Assembly: GCA_036023115.1 (NCBI GenBank)
Contig: JAYKKT010000036.1
Coordinates: forward strand, 7,150,001 to 7,214,000
Reading direction: 5' to 3'
DNA length: 64,000 nt
Source: Brasenia schreberi
Taxonomy: Eukaryota > Streptophyta > Magnoliopsida > Nymphaeales > Cabombaceae
A model generated the notes under the pieces. That model was not told the DNA's origin, did no database searches, and saw nothing but the letters and a program-made list of their open reading frames with translations. Of this stretch, positions 11,083-24,310 are shown one piece after another. The translations under genes were made by a program, and so were the position numbers. The number at the start of each line of letters is the position of its first letter. The stretch's first letter is position 1.

Positions 11083-13313
11083 AGAAAAAAAAAATAGAGG
11101 GTGTTTCAAAGATTACAAGGTAATTCCAAGAGAAATCTTAACCACCCAACACCGACTTTTAGTTATACATTTACAAATAAAAAATGGACAAAAAATAAAA
11201 GAGTGCATCAAGCTATTCAGACTAAATGGTGAAACCTTAAAAGTGAGAAAGAAGATATATTTAAACAGAAAGTCATTTAAGGACATGTTTGGAATTATGT
11301 TGGTACACCCTGTGATATGTAGAACAATATGGCTATACATATTAGGAAAGTGGCGAAAGATGTGTTAGGTATATCTAAGGAAGGTGTACCGGCACAAAAA
11401 GAAGCTTGGTGGTGAAGTGAAGTAGTGCAAAATAAAATCAAGGCAAAGAGGGCATGTTACATTATGCTAAGAAAACTAGTGAAACTTTAGAGCCTTATAA
11501 GAAAGCAAATAAGGAAACGAAAAAAACCGTCAATAAAGCAAAAACTAAAATTTAAGAGAATTTATATAAAAAACTCAACTCAAAAGAGGGTGAAAGAGAT
11601 ATTTTTAGGATAGCTAAGGCTACATAAAAGAAACTAAAGATCTTAATTATGTTAGATGCATCAAAGACAAGCATGAAAAAATTCTAGTGGCAAATGATGA
11701 TATAAGAAATAGATGAAAAAACTATTTTTATAAGCTTTTTAATAAAAATAAAGATGTTAGTATTAGCTTAGGAGAGTTAGGCAAATCAGAAAAGTATATA
11801 AACCACAATTTCTACCAACTTATTCAAAATAATAAAGTCAAAGAGGCTCTTAAACATATGAAGGGTGGTAAATCAGTAGGATCGATCAATATTCCTATAG
11901 AAGTTTGGAAAATACTAGGAGAAATAGAAATCACTTGGCTCACAATACTATTTAATGAAATATGGAGAAACCAAAAGATGTCGAGGAATGGAGAGCGAGT
12001 ACACTTATACCCATATATAAGAACAAGGGAGACATTCAAAATTGTGCGAATTATCGAGGTATAAAGTTAATGAGACATACTATGAAATTGTGGGAAAGAA
12101 TTATCGAACGTGGGTTAAGACAAGTATCGAGTACAATAGATAACCAATTTTGATTCATGCCAAGTAGATCTATTGTTGAAGCGATTCACCTTTTGAGACG
12201 TCTTATAGAACATTTTAGAGCAAAAACGAAATACCTTCACATAATATTTATTTATCTAGAAAAAGCTTATGATGAAGTACCGAGGGAGGTTATTTTAAGA
12301 ACTTTGGAAAAAAGAGTTATCACATTAACATACATTAACCCTATAAGAGACATGTATGATGGTGCAAAAATATGTGTAAGGACTCATGAATGAATGACAT
12401 ATTTCTTTGAAGTTAATATTGGGTTACATCAAGGATCAACTTTAAGTCCATATGTATTTATAATGATAATCGATGAGTTGGCAAAACATATTCAAAATGA
12501 AGTACCTTGGTGTATGTTATTTTCAGATGACGTTGTGTTAGTGAAGGAGTTTAAGGAAAAAGTTAATAGAAAATTGGAACTATAAGGAAAAACATTAGAA
12601 AGTAAAGGCTTCCGACTTAGTAAAGCGAAGACATAATATATGGAATATATGTTTGATCATTTGGTTACTTTAGAGGACATATAAATTAAAATTGACACAC
12701 ATTCCATCCTCAAACGGAAAGTTTTAAATATCTAGGGTCAATTTTTCAGAGTAATGGAAGAATTGATGGAGATGTTATGCATAGAATTAATGTTGATTGG
12801 TTAAAATAGAGAGGAGCATCATGTATTCTTTCTTATAAGAAGATACCATTAAAGTTAAAAGGTAAATATTATAGAGCAACAATTAGACCTGTCATGTTTT
12901 ATGGTTCTGAGTGTTGAGCAGTTAACCATCAAAATGTACAAAAGATGTATGTGCAAAAATGAAGATGTTGAGATGGATGAGTGGTCATATAAGAAAAGAC
13001 TATATATATAATGAGGTTATTAGAAACAAATTAGGAGCAGCACCAATAGAGGATAAAATGAGAGAATATCGTTTAAGATGGTTTGGACATATAGAAAGAA
13101 TATTAGAAGAACCCGTAAGAAGGTATGAAAAACTAAATTTGGAAAGTATTAAAAGAGGTAGAGGACGACTACAAAAGTGTTGGAAAGAAACAATAAAGAA
13201 TGATCTAGTTTATTGTGACTTAACTACTGACATGACACGTGATAGAGCTTTATAGAAACAAAGAATCAATGTAGTCGACCCCGTCTAGTATGAGAAAATG
13301 CTTAGTTGTTGTA
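11083..13313 (+). mobile_element. RTE-clade LINE, copy A (5'-truncated, inactive)
   Basis: The sequence starts within the end of the endonuclease region (after a poly-A-like run near 11085) and continues through reverse transcriptase to a short GTT tail at 13305-13313. Readable fragments include [38 protein letters not shown] (the polymerase YADD-type box as FSDD), RLRWFGHIER and GRGRLQKCWKE. Frequent stops and frameshifts break the frame. It lacks the 1.1-kb hAT insert found in copy C and so preserves the empty site at 11589-11596. It lies upstream of the kinase gene and outside any recognised gene. Confidence 0.88.
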
Positions 13314-13530
13314 GAACTTCTTTAGCCACTGGTAACTAAGTGGCTATCCTTTAATAAAAGAGATGCTTAAAAAAGCTAGCACCTGTATCAATGATATTTA
13401 ATGCCTGTCATTTTTCTTCCTAAAGCAAACGTCTCTACTTATTGGCAATTATTGCCTATATCTAAGGGGAGTATGGTGTTCCATGTTAGCAACAATAAAA
13501 GATGTATAGTGTGCCTTTTCCAACAACAAG

Positions 13531-13692
13531 AAAAGAGGACGACCACAAAAGTGTTGGAAAGAAACAATAAAGAATGATCTAGCTTATTGTGACTTAACTG
13601 CTAACATGGCACACGATAGGAATATGTGGAAACAGAGAATCCATGTAGCTGACCCCGTCTAGTATGGGAAAAGGCTTAATTGTTGTTATAAC
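13531..13692 (+). mobile_element. RTE LINE 3'-end stub (copy A')
   Basis: About 160 nt match the last part of copy A, from AAAAGAGGACGACCACAAAAG through CCGTCTAGTATGGGAAAAGG and a GTTGTT tail. It is a severely 5'-truncated insertion about 220 nt downstream of copy A. No clear target duplication was seen. Confidence 0.85.
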
Positions 13693-14015
13693 GATCCTTC
13701 ACGACTAAGATGATAAGTAATTTGGATCTGGATCCAATATCTGGACTAAGATGTATGCGCAGAGCATATCACTTAAAGAGATTTGGGTTGGATACCAGAC
13801 CCGACTCAATCTATGCACTTCATCGTTTCGTATCCAACCTTGCTGTTCGGACATGCAATAATTCAACCAAATCAAGGACCAAATGTTGTGTTATCGGATC
13901 ACATGAAAAGGGTATATCAGTCATTTCATTGAAGATACTCAAATATTCAAAATAAGTATTTAATTTGAAAATAAATACTATGGCCCAAGAGGAGAAAACA
14001 ATCTTCAGTTGTGAG

Positions 14016-14155
14016 ATTTTTTTTGGTTACAAGAGAAGGTGGAAGTCTAACACATAACACAAAATCGCACATGTACCCCTTAGGAGTGGAACTCCCCACC
14101 AATAGCTTTAGTGTCAAGACACACTGCCGTTAAGCTAATGCTCTCGGTTACACAC
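14016..14155 (-). mobile_element. Possible tRNA-derived SINE with A-rich tail
   Basis: Read on the minus strand, this has a tRNA A-box-like TAGCTTAACGGCAGTG, then about 45 nt later a B-box-like GGGAGTTCCACTCC, then about 55 nt of unrelated sequence and a tail AACCAAAAAAAA. That layout fits a tRNA-related SINE. No target duplication was seen, so the call rests on box spacing and tail alone. Confidence 0.4.
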
Positions 14156-15469
14156 ACATAGAGAGAGAAAGAAATCTCACTTTATCTTTGTCATGCTTAA
14201 GAACAATATTATTACAATCGAAAATGAATAAGCATTGCATCTAATCACTTTATCTATATATGTTATATACTTTTGTTTCTTAATTTTTTTGCACATTTAT
14301 CATTTCTGTGTTAATTTACATTTTTGTCTATGTTTCGTTAAACTTAGGCTGTTTTGAAGGAGAAGGCCGTCATTGCAGTTCAGATGCCATGGACAAATTT
14401 TAGGGGCTTGAGTTTCACCAATGCTTAGGACTGTTAAACGATTATTTCTGGACCCCGACTTGCATAACATATCCAATCCAAAACTGATTGAATAGCGGCT
14501 TTATGATATCTCTGCACTGACACATGGAATCTGATCCATATTCAGCTCAATTTATTAAAATGGAATCCATATCCGATTTTCTCGTTTATTAAATGCCTTG
14601 ACAATGTGATAGAATATGAATATATACAAATACTTGAACTTGACCCATTTCCAGATCCAATTGAAACTTCTTCCTCTTCTTCTCTACTTCTCATTCTGGC
14701 TCAAACATGAATCTACTCTGCTGTAAAGAATTAAGCCAAACAGTCCAAACCCATAGTAACTCTTCCTTTTCGAGGATGAATGCTTACTGTATCAAAAAGG
14801 AAAACCAAATTGTGAAGGTGCCTTACACCTGATGCATGAACAGTGATGGATCTAGAAACTCTTTTAGGGTAGTGTGAGTAGCTCATCGAATGGTTTAGGG
14901 TAGGACAAACTATGCATTATAGCCCATCGATCCCATCATGTGCTATAGATTTTAAGTTGATTTTTGAAATTTGAAGTAGGGTGGATGCCCTTGAAGTAGG
15001 GTGGATGCCCTACCTCGGCTCAATGTAGATCCTCCACTGAGCATGGGTCTTTTTTGTGCAATTAGGAATATATTTAGATGCTTAACTACCACATTTATTA
15101 CAGGAAAATTTCCTATTTAGTACATTTATAAACTCGATAGTCAAGCCTTTCTAGTACAAATGCTCAAATAATCGTCCAACATTAGCAATAGTTAGACATG
15201 GCCAATTCTATGGCTCAATTGTTTGAAACTCACAGTTCTGGTTTTTTTTTTAATATATTTATTTTTTAATATTTTTTGTTTGTTTAGGGCTCAAACCGAC
15301 AGTTTCGAAAACCGGCGGTCTAGCAGTAGTGCATAACATAGTTTACATTTTCCTTTCGATCTACAAATTGGGACTTCTGTGATTGGTTTAGAATGAATTT
15401 GTTTTCTACTCATATTCCGGGTTGTGATCATCCCATCCCTATAATAATTTTCCTCCTTACCTCACGAAG

Positions 15470-15568
15470 CAAAATTCAGAGCTCTTGACTTGCGTGCTGT
15501 AGATCACAAGTTCGACTCCTGAAGCGTCCTTACCCCGCTTTGGCCCCCCATTGTACCAAAAAAAAAAA
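15470..15568 (+). mobile_element. Possible tRNA-derived SINE with poly-A tail
   Basis: It contains GAGCTCTTGACTTGCGTGCTG, then a good B-box, CAAGTTCGACTCC at about 15507-15519, then a pyrimidine-rich segment ending TTGTACC followed by an A11-12 run. This resembles the tRNA-like head and A tail of a SINE. The A-box is poorly preserved and no target duplication is obvious. Confidence 0.4.
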
Positions 15569-16980
15569 GGTTCAGGCTTGCTAGTACACGCTACTAAGGA
15601 AATTCTTCGCCAACTCACTTCCTACTTGTTTTATTACTTTTATTTTTAAAATTTTATTATTCATTACTTCTTGTTAAAGAGAATTTGTAAGACTGGCATT
15701 AGATTTGAATTATGAAGCTGTCAGTTGAGGCTCAAATCAATATGCCATTTAAAGAGGAGGTCTTATCCAAGCACTTAAACTATAAATACAATATTTTGTT
15801 CATTTATTGCACTCGATGACAGATAACAATCTTATCGATGCATCTCTTGAGCTTCATAACTGGTTTCAGCTTTCCCATTCAGATCATGAGGCCATTTATG
15901 AGTTCTCCATTTAATTATTTGGAGCCAAGCGTGTGACCTAAACCTTTTTCCGCGTCTCTTAATTTCCACGATTTATTGCAAATAATGTGGAAAGATAATT
16001 ATAAAATTTTGTGCTATAAATAATTTGCTGTGGTCGAAGCTTAAATGTGCATAATATGCAGAAAGAGATGATGGGATTCAAAGCTGCCATTTACGTCACC
16101 TCAAGATTTAATGTTGAGAACTCTTTTTTGGAATTTAAACGAGAGCCTAAGTACAACTAAGATCTCTCTCTCTCTCTCTCAAAATAAGGGAGAAATTTCC
16201 ACATGATGGACCATATCTCCCAAGTTTATGCTGTAGTTTTTACTGCAATCACTATCATAAGGGAGGAATTTCCACCTCCTCAACTGCAACTGATACTCGA
16301 TATAACTATCAGATAAAACAGCGTAAAAACTCGATCCTTATAATCTATAATGTGGGTTCTCAAACAAACATGAGGAGCTCGATACGGAAGTAATCAGGAT
16401 CTACCCGACCCACCATTTTTATTAATTATAGAAGAGGAGAAAAGGAAAACAAGCTCTGTGTGTGTGATGCTATGCTTGGTGATAAGAACAAAATTGAAGA
16501 GCAGAGTCAGCCAAGTGCTACGATTGAACGAATAGCACTACGCATTTTTTCCTTCAATTTTAACTCTTTCACCGCGTTATGCTTGGGTATTTGTGTACTA
16601 CATTGTCGATGAGGAGTTGAAGACCCTGCGAAGATCACAGGCTCTTTCTTTTGCATTCGCATTGCGGCTCCCAAACACGAACTACAGCAGCAGTAAGAGG
16701 TCCCATCACATTCATACCACTGCTTGCCTTCCTCACTCATGATTCGGTTAACGTTCACGGGGTTTTCGTGCATAAGAGTTGGCCATTTTTCCTCTGGCAA
16801 ACTTCTTGGATGGTTCTAAGTTGATCTACCTTAGTATTTTGAAAGCGATCTTTTAGTGTACGAGCCATTGGATCCTGTCTACCACTCATATTGTTTACTC
16901 ATTCTATTATTTTTAAGCAGTATGAGTGTAATAATAATATTTTTTGCTTTTTTTAACTTTAATTCTTTTTAAAATTTTTG

Positions 16981-17941
16981 TGCAAAAACATGTGTAAGGA
17001 CTCACAAAGGAATGACATACTTTTTTAAAGTTAATATTGGGTTACATCAAGGATCAATTTTAAGTCTATACTTATCTATAATGGTGATTGATGAGTTAAC
17101 AAAACATCTTCAAGATGAAATACCTCTGTGTATGTTATTTGGAGATAATATTGTGTTAGTGGAGGAGTTTAAGAAAAAATTAATAAAAAATTGGAACTAT
17201 AGAGAGAAACATTAGAAAGTAAAGGCTTTCGACTTAGTAGAACGAAGACTGAATATATGGAATGTAAGATTGGTCATTTGGTTATTTCAGATGACATAGA
17301 AATTAAAATTGACACGCATTGCATCCTCAAAAAGAAAAGTTTTAAATATCTAGAATCAATTTTTGAGAGTAATGGAAGAATTGATAGAGATGTTACCCAT
17401 AGAATTAATGAAGGTTAGTTAAAATGGAGAGGAGCATGAGGTATTCTTTCTTATAAGAAGATACCATTAAAGTTAAAAGGTAAATATTATAGAACAACAA
17501 TTGGACGTGTCATGTTTTATGGTTTTGAGTGTTGGGTAGTTAATCATCAATATGTACAAAAGATATTTGTGACAGAAATTAAGATGTTGAGAAGGATGAG
17601 TGGTCATACAAGAAAAGATTATATACATAATGAGGTTATTATAAACAAATTAGGAGTGACACCAATAGAGGATAAAATGAGAGAATATCATTTAAGATTT
17701 TTTTTAACATATAGAAAGAAGAACAAAAGAAGAACAAGTAAGAAGGTATGAAAAACTAGATTTTGAAAGTATTAAAAGAGGTAGAGGATGACCACAAAAG
17801 TATTGGAAAGAAACAATAAAGAATGATCTAGCTTATTATGAGTTAACTGCTAACATGACACATTATAGGGTTCTCAGGAAACAAAGAATCCATGTAGCCA
17901 ACTCTTTCTAGTATGGGAAAAGGCTTAGTTGTTGTTGTTCT
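16981..17941 (+). mobile_element. RTE-clade LINE, copy B (RT C-terminal half only)
   Basis: It starts abruptly at GTGCAAAAACATGTG inside the reverse transcriptase and ends in a GTTGTTGTT tail at 17941. Readable parts are KVNIGLHQGSILSLYL, CMLFGDNIVLVEEF (polymerase box with Gly/Asn substitutions), MFYGFECWVVNHQ and [16 protein letters not shown]. Several stops. It is collinear with copies A and C and inactive. Confidence 0.87.
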
Positions 17942-20900
17942 ATATTCATACTACCAGAGAACAATATCAACATGTCAAAGGTGCAGACTATCTCATTTTC
18001 CTAATTTCTACATATTAATTAAATCCTCAAGGTTTGTCTCATATGATTAGTGGATCTTTCATTTTTTAGAAACCCTCTACTCTAAATGGCATATGGCTTT
18101 GTATCAAACCAAACCCATTGACTTTCTATGCTAGTGTCTAATAGCTCTTGGAAATGAGCGAAGCGAAGTGAAGTGAGCTTGGTCTGTTTATGACATTTCT
18201 CTTTGGATTATTGCTTGTTTGCATCATGACGTTTGTTTAGTGATTTAAAACCAGTCAAGCTCGTATTGGATGAGTTGCGAGCTATATGAGTACCTTGAAC
18301 TGACTTTAAATTTATATATAAACAAAATAGATAGATAAACAATTAGCACACTTAGGTGTTAGTATATTTAAATAAATTATTTAGTCTTAAAGATGAATGA
18401 TCGAAATATTCAAAATGTAAAAAAAGTATAAATGTAGTTTTTTTTATATATAATTGTTTTATATATTATATCTTTTTATTTTTAGAATTCCAATATCAAT
18501 AAATAATCGAGACTATACTTTTTTTAGAAAGGTAGATGGTTGAAACTTGTTTAGATATGTTTACACCTAACTATGGTAGCATATACAAGATTTTCTCTCT
18601 TTCTCAAAAACACCTATTTACTTTTCTGAAGTGTTTTAAAAATTTTGAAATTACATTCATAACAATCAAAAGTAATGGGTGAACTAGTGTTAGTGTGAAC
18701 ACAATCCAATTTTCTTTTTTATATATGTGTGTGCACGTGCATGTGTGCTTGTTTTTAAAAGTAAACATGTATGTGTAACTGCTATATATAATATATATAC
18801 TGCATGAATACCATACAAAAGTCACATCTGCTTTTAAGATCTAATCTACGCTTCGTGCGACTGGCTTTCTCCCTAGGATGAGCAAGTTCTCTTTCTCACA
18901 CATATAGTTTTCAGTTAAAAAATGGAATTATTGTGCATGTATTTGCTTCAACGCTTAAGCTAAAATGGAGTTCTTGAACCATTGAACACATGTCAAATCA
19001 GTTAGATGAACCAAGAATAAGTCGGCTTAATTTTCAATCTTAAAAGCTTTAAATTGTGATGCAATTCAATTTTAAAAGGACTTAATTTCACGCGCTTGAT
19101 AAAAATTAGCCTTTCAATGCAGAAGCAATCAATAAAACTCTTTAGCCACCAAAGACTTCCATGCACCTAACGTGGGTTCCATATTCTTTTAACCTAATAT
19201 ATTTGTGAGAATGTTAGCTCAAGAGCAGTGTGCCCTACCACTTTTGGTGTATGGTGTTAGTCTTGTCTTGTCTTTTCTTTTAATCACATGTATATATATA
19301 TATATACGAAAAAACTGAATCATGTTGGTACAAATATACAACTCTTTCATTAATTATTTTTGAATAATATAAATATAATTTTAAAAAAATATTAAATTTT
19401 TTATTATATTCGTATCACTCAAAAGTAATGTGAGTGGATAGGTTTGAGTACGGGTTAAATAAACCGTACAAGCAAAACAAAATAGGATAGGGTCTAAAGT
19501 AAATCCGCTTCATCCCAGTCCCGCCCCTGTGAAATCTCAAATTGAACCCACAAGGCTTTTCCCATTCAATGTACGAGTTAAATCCACCGTACAAGCAAAA
19601 AAAAAATAGGATAGGGACTTGTACGAGTTATTACACACAATCGGAGAGAGAGAGAGAGAGAATCCGCGTAAGCATATGCTTATCACACACAATCGCAGAG
19701 AGAGAGAGCGCGTGAGACTAAAGTGGAAAAGGCTCGCTTCTCGTGATGGCATTTCCACTCCTCATTTAATGATTCCCTCCCTCCACATTTTTCTTCGGAT
19801 TTCTGCTTCTTGACACCAACGGATCCTTCCTGCATTAAGAAATTCTCCTTTCTTAAGCGGCTTCCTTCGTCATCAACCGTGCAATTTGGCTGGGTGATTC
19901 GTTTATAGATGCGTCTTGTACTCACTCTTGTTATTTTGGTTATTGTTCATCTTGTGAGCTTTTTGGATGCTTCGGTTGTTCTATGGAGAGATTTCTGGGA
20001 ATGATGCCTCTCTTTTTCGTGGGGTTTCGGGGTTTCATTTCGGCGTTTGGTTGGAATCCTGGCTCATTCGGTTGCACTTGAGGCGTCTTAAGGGTTCTTT
20101 TGCTTTTCTCACTTTTGTCTGCATCCTTTTTGGGTCGGGTTGTTGTTTCTAAAGCGGGTATGACGATCGGATTCTTGGATTATGCGTGGCGGCAGAGATC
20201 AGTAAAAGGTTTTTCTTCGGCATTTACCTTCATTGATTACTTTTGGAATCATATATTCGGTAGGCTTGATTTCACGTTTTATCTGAATAACCCCCTTTTT
20301 GAAGTCAAGGGTTTAGTTGTGTTGTGCGTCTTCCTCATTTTCTTCCTTTGTTTTGCTTCACTTTAGTCATGCAATTGAACATATTTTGATGTATGGTTAT
20401 GAGATTTCAATTTGCAACACGAAATAATTTAGTACTAATTTTTTATCGAACAATTGCGGCACTGAAATGTTTTTCATTGATGGTGTAATGCCGCATTTTA
20501 ACGTGTTCAATAATTTTGTTCTTACTACTTTTGGAACCTCTTTTCTTGTCGTAGATAGATAAGCAGATCGAATTTTGTTGGAATCCATGATTTGTTTGTG
20601 GGAATGGACTTGGTTGTGTTTTTCCGGTTTGTTTCTTTTGTGCTCTTTTTGTTTTAATTGTTTTAGAGTTCGTGCCGAAACTAGTCTGCTATATGTAGGA
20701 ACTCTTTGTCCCTTCATTTGCATGTTACCTAATTGGATGCTGTAAACATAAATACGTCATGCTATCTAGGTTTCTACAGATTTCTCTAGCTAATTTTTCT
20801 TATTATGTTAAGGGATTGAAAATTGTGATCTGAGTTTTTTCTTTCTACTTGCACAAGTGAACAGGGATTAGCAAAAATTTTGATAATTAATCAGTCAATA

Positions 20901-21377
20901 GAAAAACTTTCTTTCAGGTCCAATAAACTCGATATTGCTGGTTTGTAGTGGCAGGGCCTTTCTATTGAAAATCAATTTACCAGTACCGTCTCTTTACTAT
21001 GATTTCTTCCCTTTTGTAACTAATTTTAGAGTTGGGTTTTGATCTGCATATACCATACTAGTTATCTTGTACTTTTCAGAAAAGGTTTGGTATGCTGTCG
21101 TTTGAGTAATTGACTCTCAGGATGTTCACAATGACAGCTGCATACCTTCCGAATAGGTGAAAATTTTCGATCAATATGCGTGGAGAGGTGCTATCCAGAG
21201 AGGCACCACACCGTCTTGTTATATTTGTCAGTGGTGAGGTGCTTAGAGATAATTGCTACGGAGATTGGCTTGAGAGGAGCAGCACTGCACTATTTGTTCT
21301 GGAATAAGTTTGCCTGGTTACTGTGCTTGCACAGAAGTAATTGTTGCAGTGTTCAGCACCTATTGCATTTGTAGGAG
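17942..21377. other. Intergenic DNA and probable 5' leader of the D6PK-like gene
   Basis: No coding exon is supported. 19641-19664 and 19697-19708 are GA microsatellites. From about 19800 the sequence becomes T-rich with many short open frames, which would fit a 5' UTR intron upstream of the ATG at 21378, as is common in AGC1 kinase genes, but no splice sites can be assigned with confidence. Confidence 0.35.
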
Positions 21378-23161
21378 ATGGGCTCAGTTTCCGATATTTC
21401 TGAAATTGAAATTGAAGAATCAAATACCGAATTGCATTCTATTCACACTTCTAAAGAAGGTAGTCCAGTATATTGTATCTCTAGCTTTCATAGTCATAGA
21501 CCTTATGTCAAAAGATTCAAGATGGGTAGCTATCCATCATGTGGAGATGCAGCACGGATGTCTTGGACTGAAGCACTTCAAGTTAATCAAGAGGTTTGGA
21601 TGTGGGGATATTGGGAGTGTCTACCTCGCAGATCTCGTTGGTACAAGTTGTCACTTTGCTTTGAAGGTCATGGATAATGAGTTCTTCATTGGGAGAAGGA
21701 AGATACTAAGAGCTCAAACTGAAAGGGAGATTCTTCAGATGTTGGATCATCCTTTTCTCCCTATATTGTATGCTCATTTTGCCACGGAGAACCTTACTGT
21801 CCGGGTGGAGATCTGCATGTGCTTCGACAAAGACAGCTGGGAAGAGCTTCCCAGAGCCAGCAGCAAGGTAGAAAGCACATAACATTTTCTTTTGAGGAAG
21901 ACTTCTTTTGATCCCTTTCCCTATTTTCTGTCATCAGCCAATATTTTCTAGCACATTGGAACTCCGTTTTGGTTCACATGTTAGAATACTAAGAGTTTAG
22001 CTGTAGTAGCTGCTTGATGGCTGGCTGTTGAGTCTCATTGCTGCACCAACATTCTTGGTCTTTATTGGGAGATTTATGTAGATGTGTGCATGTCCACGTG
22101 CGTGTGGTTGCATATGTGTATGAGAGAGAGAGAGAGAGTTTCTCTCCAAATGTTAGTAGTTAGTGCCGCATTTTATCTTGGTGATTTAAATTACAATAGA
22201 ACATTTACTTGGTATAATGTGCATACATTTCAGGGTCCAAGTTTTCTTAATCTTTCTCAAGTTCTTGTATTTATGCTCAAAAATGTTTTTGTTTGTTTAC
22301 AGATTCTACGCTGCCGAAGTCCTGCTTGTTTTGGAGTATTTGCATATGCTGGGTGTGATATACCGAGACCTGAAGCCTGAAAATGTTCTTGTGAGAGAAG
22401 ATGGGCATATCATGCTAACCGATTTCGACCTCTCGCTTCGATGTGCAGTAAATGCCACCCTTATTGAATCATCATCTGTGAACCTTGGGAGTGGAAATGT
22501 TTCTGAATCTTGTTCAGCGACCAGATGTATGGATCCACTATGTCTGGACCCGGCACTTGTCCAGGTGCCATGCTTCACGCCAAAGCTCATGTCCATGGCA
22601 GCAAGGTCGCAGAGGACAAAGGTAGATGGCTCACGGCATGGTAGGTCTCTTCCACAGCTTGTAGTAGAGCCTACCGATGCGAGGTCAAACTCATTTGTGG
22701 GCACCCATGAGTATCTAGCACCAGAAATTATAAGAGGAGACGGGCATGGTAGTGCAGTGGATTGGTGGACGTTTGGGATCCTTCTTTATGAGCTTCTCTA
22801 TGGAAGGACACCCTTTAAAGGAGCTGGCAACCAAGAGACCTTGGCGAATGCAGTTAGCCAGGGCTTGAATTTCCCTGGGGCTCCGTTAGTGAGTTTTCAT
22901 GCGAAGGACTTGATCGAAGGGCTGTTATTGAAGGATCCAGAGAACCGGTTGGGTTATGTCTGCGGCGCTGCGGAGATAAAGAACCACCCATTTTTCGAGG
23001 GTTTGAATTGGGCATTGATACGGTGCTCCGCTCCAGCTGAGATATTAGAGGCTACCCAGGTTGTAATTCCTATTGTGACTTCACAGGAAAAGGATAGACA
23101 TAAGCCTTTGGAGTTGAAGGCCACAGGCAGTCTTTGCAGTTTGAGTTGTTGTAAAGCCTAA
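21378..23161 (+). pseudogene. D6PK-like AGC1 protein kinase, exon 1 broken by frameshifts
   Basis: Exon 1 is about 21378-21867 and exon 2 is 22303-23161 (acceptor TTTACAG|ATTCTACG, stop 23159-23161). The N-terminus [18 protein letters not shown] and the [31 protein letters not shown] and TEREIL segments match D6PK/AGC1 kinases. Exon 2 is fully open (about 286 residues): [47 protein letters not shown], ending SLSCCKA. Exon 1 needs three frame changes. Near 21515, PYVK runs out of frame with DSRW (1 extra or 2 missing bases). Near 21788 about 19 bases are missing between ATENL and YCPGGDL. Near 21842 one base is missing before SFPEPAAR. As it stands it cannot make a full kinase. Clustered assembly errors are possible, but a 19-nt loss is hard to explain that way. 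Confidence 0.8.
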
Positions 23162-23348
23162 TCAATTCCAATAATTCTCTTTCCTTCGTCCTCTTTGTCC
23201 CCTTCTCTACTTGTATACAAGCAGTACCTGAAAGCAGGTAGAAGGCTTAATGTTAATAATACGATCATTTGTTTTCCTACGAAGGCACTTTGCCCATTTT
23301 TTGGGTTCACTCCGTGTTTTTCGTGTGTGTATGTGTGTGTCTGAGACT

Positions 23349-23374
23349 GAGAGAGAGAGAGAGAGAGAGAGAGA
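23349..23374. repeat. (GA)n microsatellite
   Basis: An uninterrupted GA run in the 3' flank of the D6PK-like gene. Confidence 0.9.
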
Positions 23375-23889
23375 CCAAAATAGTTAAGGTGGGGATAGCC
23401 CACGATCAGATTTCCTTTTCCCATCACTTGTATGTCGGTTTTCAACGTTTTTTTCGGGGACGGGCCATTTCACGCAGTAGACACATCAATCAATTCAAAG
23501 TCCGTCATTTGAATAAAGTAAATAGAAGATGAACAGGGTTGGTCAAAAATTATTCATGCGTGATCATTGGTTCGTCCAAAAGAGTGGCCATAACGAAGCT
23601 ATTGTCTCACTGTGGTGTCACTGCTGCCCTGGAATTCGCTATTCGTGTCATTCAAACCTAAAAGAATACTGTTTTTGACGTTTCAATATGCCTCGCACCC
23701 AAAACTTGTTTCCTGACGCCAACCAGTCATTAGCCCTGTCATCGATTTCTCCCAGTGCTACGTGGACTTTTAGATCTGGTTGTAATGGAAAAGCATGCCA
23801 CATGTTGCTCTGCATCCCCTAACATCGTGATCAAAAGTTAAGGACTTCATCAAGTCAAGATTCAACATGTTTGAACGCACACACGGACG

Positions 23890-23899
23890 CAGAGAGAGA

Positions 23900-23947
<48 letters not shown>

Positions 23948-23962
23948 GAGAGAGAGAGAGAG
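23890..23962. repeat. (AG)n microsatellite with GGG interruptions
   Basis: About 73 bases of AG dinucleotides broken by two GGGAG interruptions. Confidence 0.95.
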
Positions 23963-24310
23963 TAATCAAGATCTGCACCAATAAAAATGATGTCAAGACA
24001 TTACATATCATTCATTGGCAAGTTTATATTCTGTAATTTTCCATTAGGAATGATGCTAAAGAGGCATCACATATCCTTCACGGAAGTAAATTAGAATATA
24101 CATACGAAAATATTGTTAGTGAAATGCACTTCAGGATGAAAGAATGACCAATAACGAATTGAGCAGCACGCTTGAGTATACGAACCATAAGGGGTTCGGC
24201 GACAAGGTCATCATTTCTATTAAGACGGCATCGCAGCAACTGAAGAAGCTATCGTGTCTTTCTCATAATGCAGCAATATGGACCAATATCACAGTGGCTT
24301 TTGTGGATTT

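Larger units (their letters stand above)
13693..16980. other. Intergenic region with SINE-like pieces, no supported gene
   Basis: Apart from the two SINE-like sequences, nothing coding is supported. One minus-strand frame at 16507-16800 (97 residues, MPEEKWPTLM..., containing CCCSSC) has more ordinary amino-acid composition than the rest of the region, but no known domain and no visible flanking exon; a short real exon there cannot be excluded. CT microsatellites are short (near 16165-16180). Confidence 0.4.
23162..24310. other. Intergenic spacer between convergent D6PK-like and invertase genes
   Basis: The two genes converge here (plus-strand stop at 23161, minus-strand stop at 24311), so this holds both 3' UTRs. 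Apart from GA microsatellites at 23349-23374 and 23890-23962, I see nothing that can be assigned. Confidence 0.6.

Noticed and set aside
16507..16800. 97-residue minus-strand frame as a gene
   Set aside because: No domain, no flanking exon, no promoter evidence. Composition is reasonable, so it is mentioned in the interval note but not called.
22306..22704. 132-residue minus-strand frame over D6PK-like exon 2
   Set aside because: Antisense shadow of the kinase exon.
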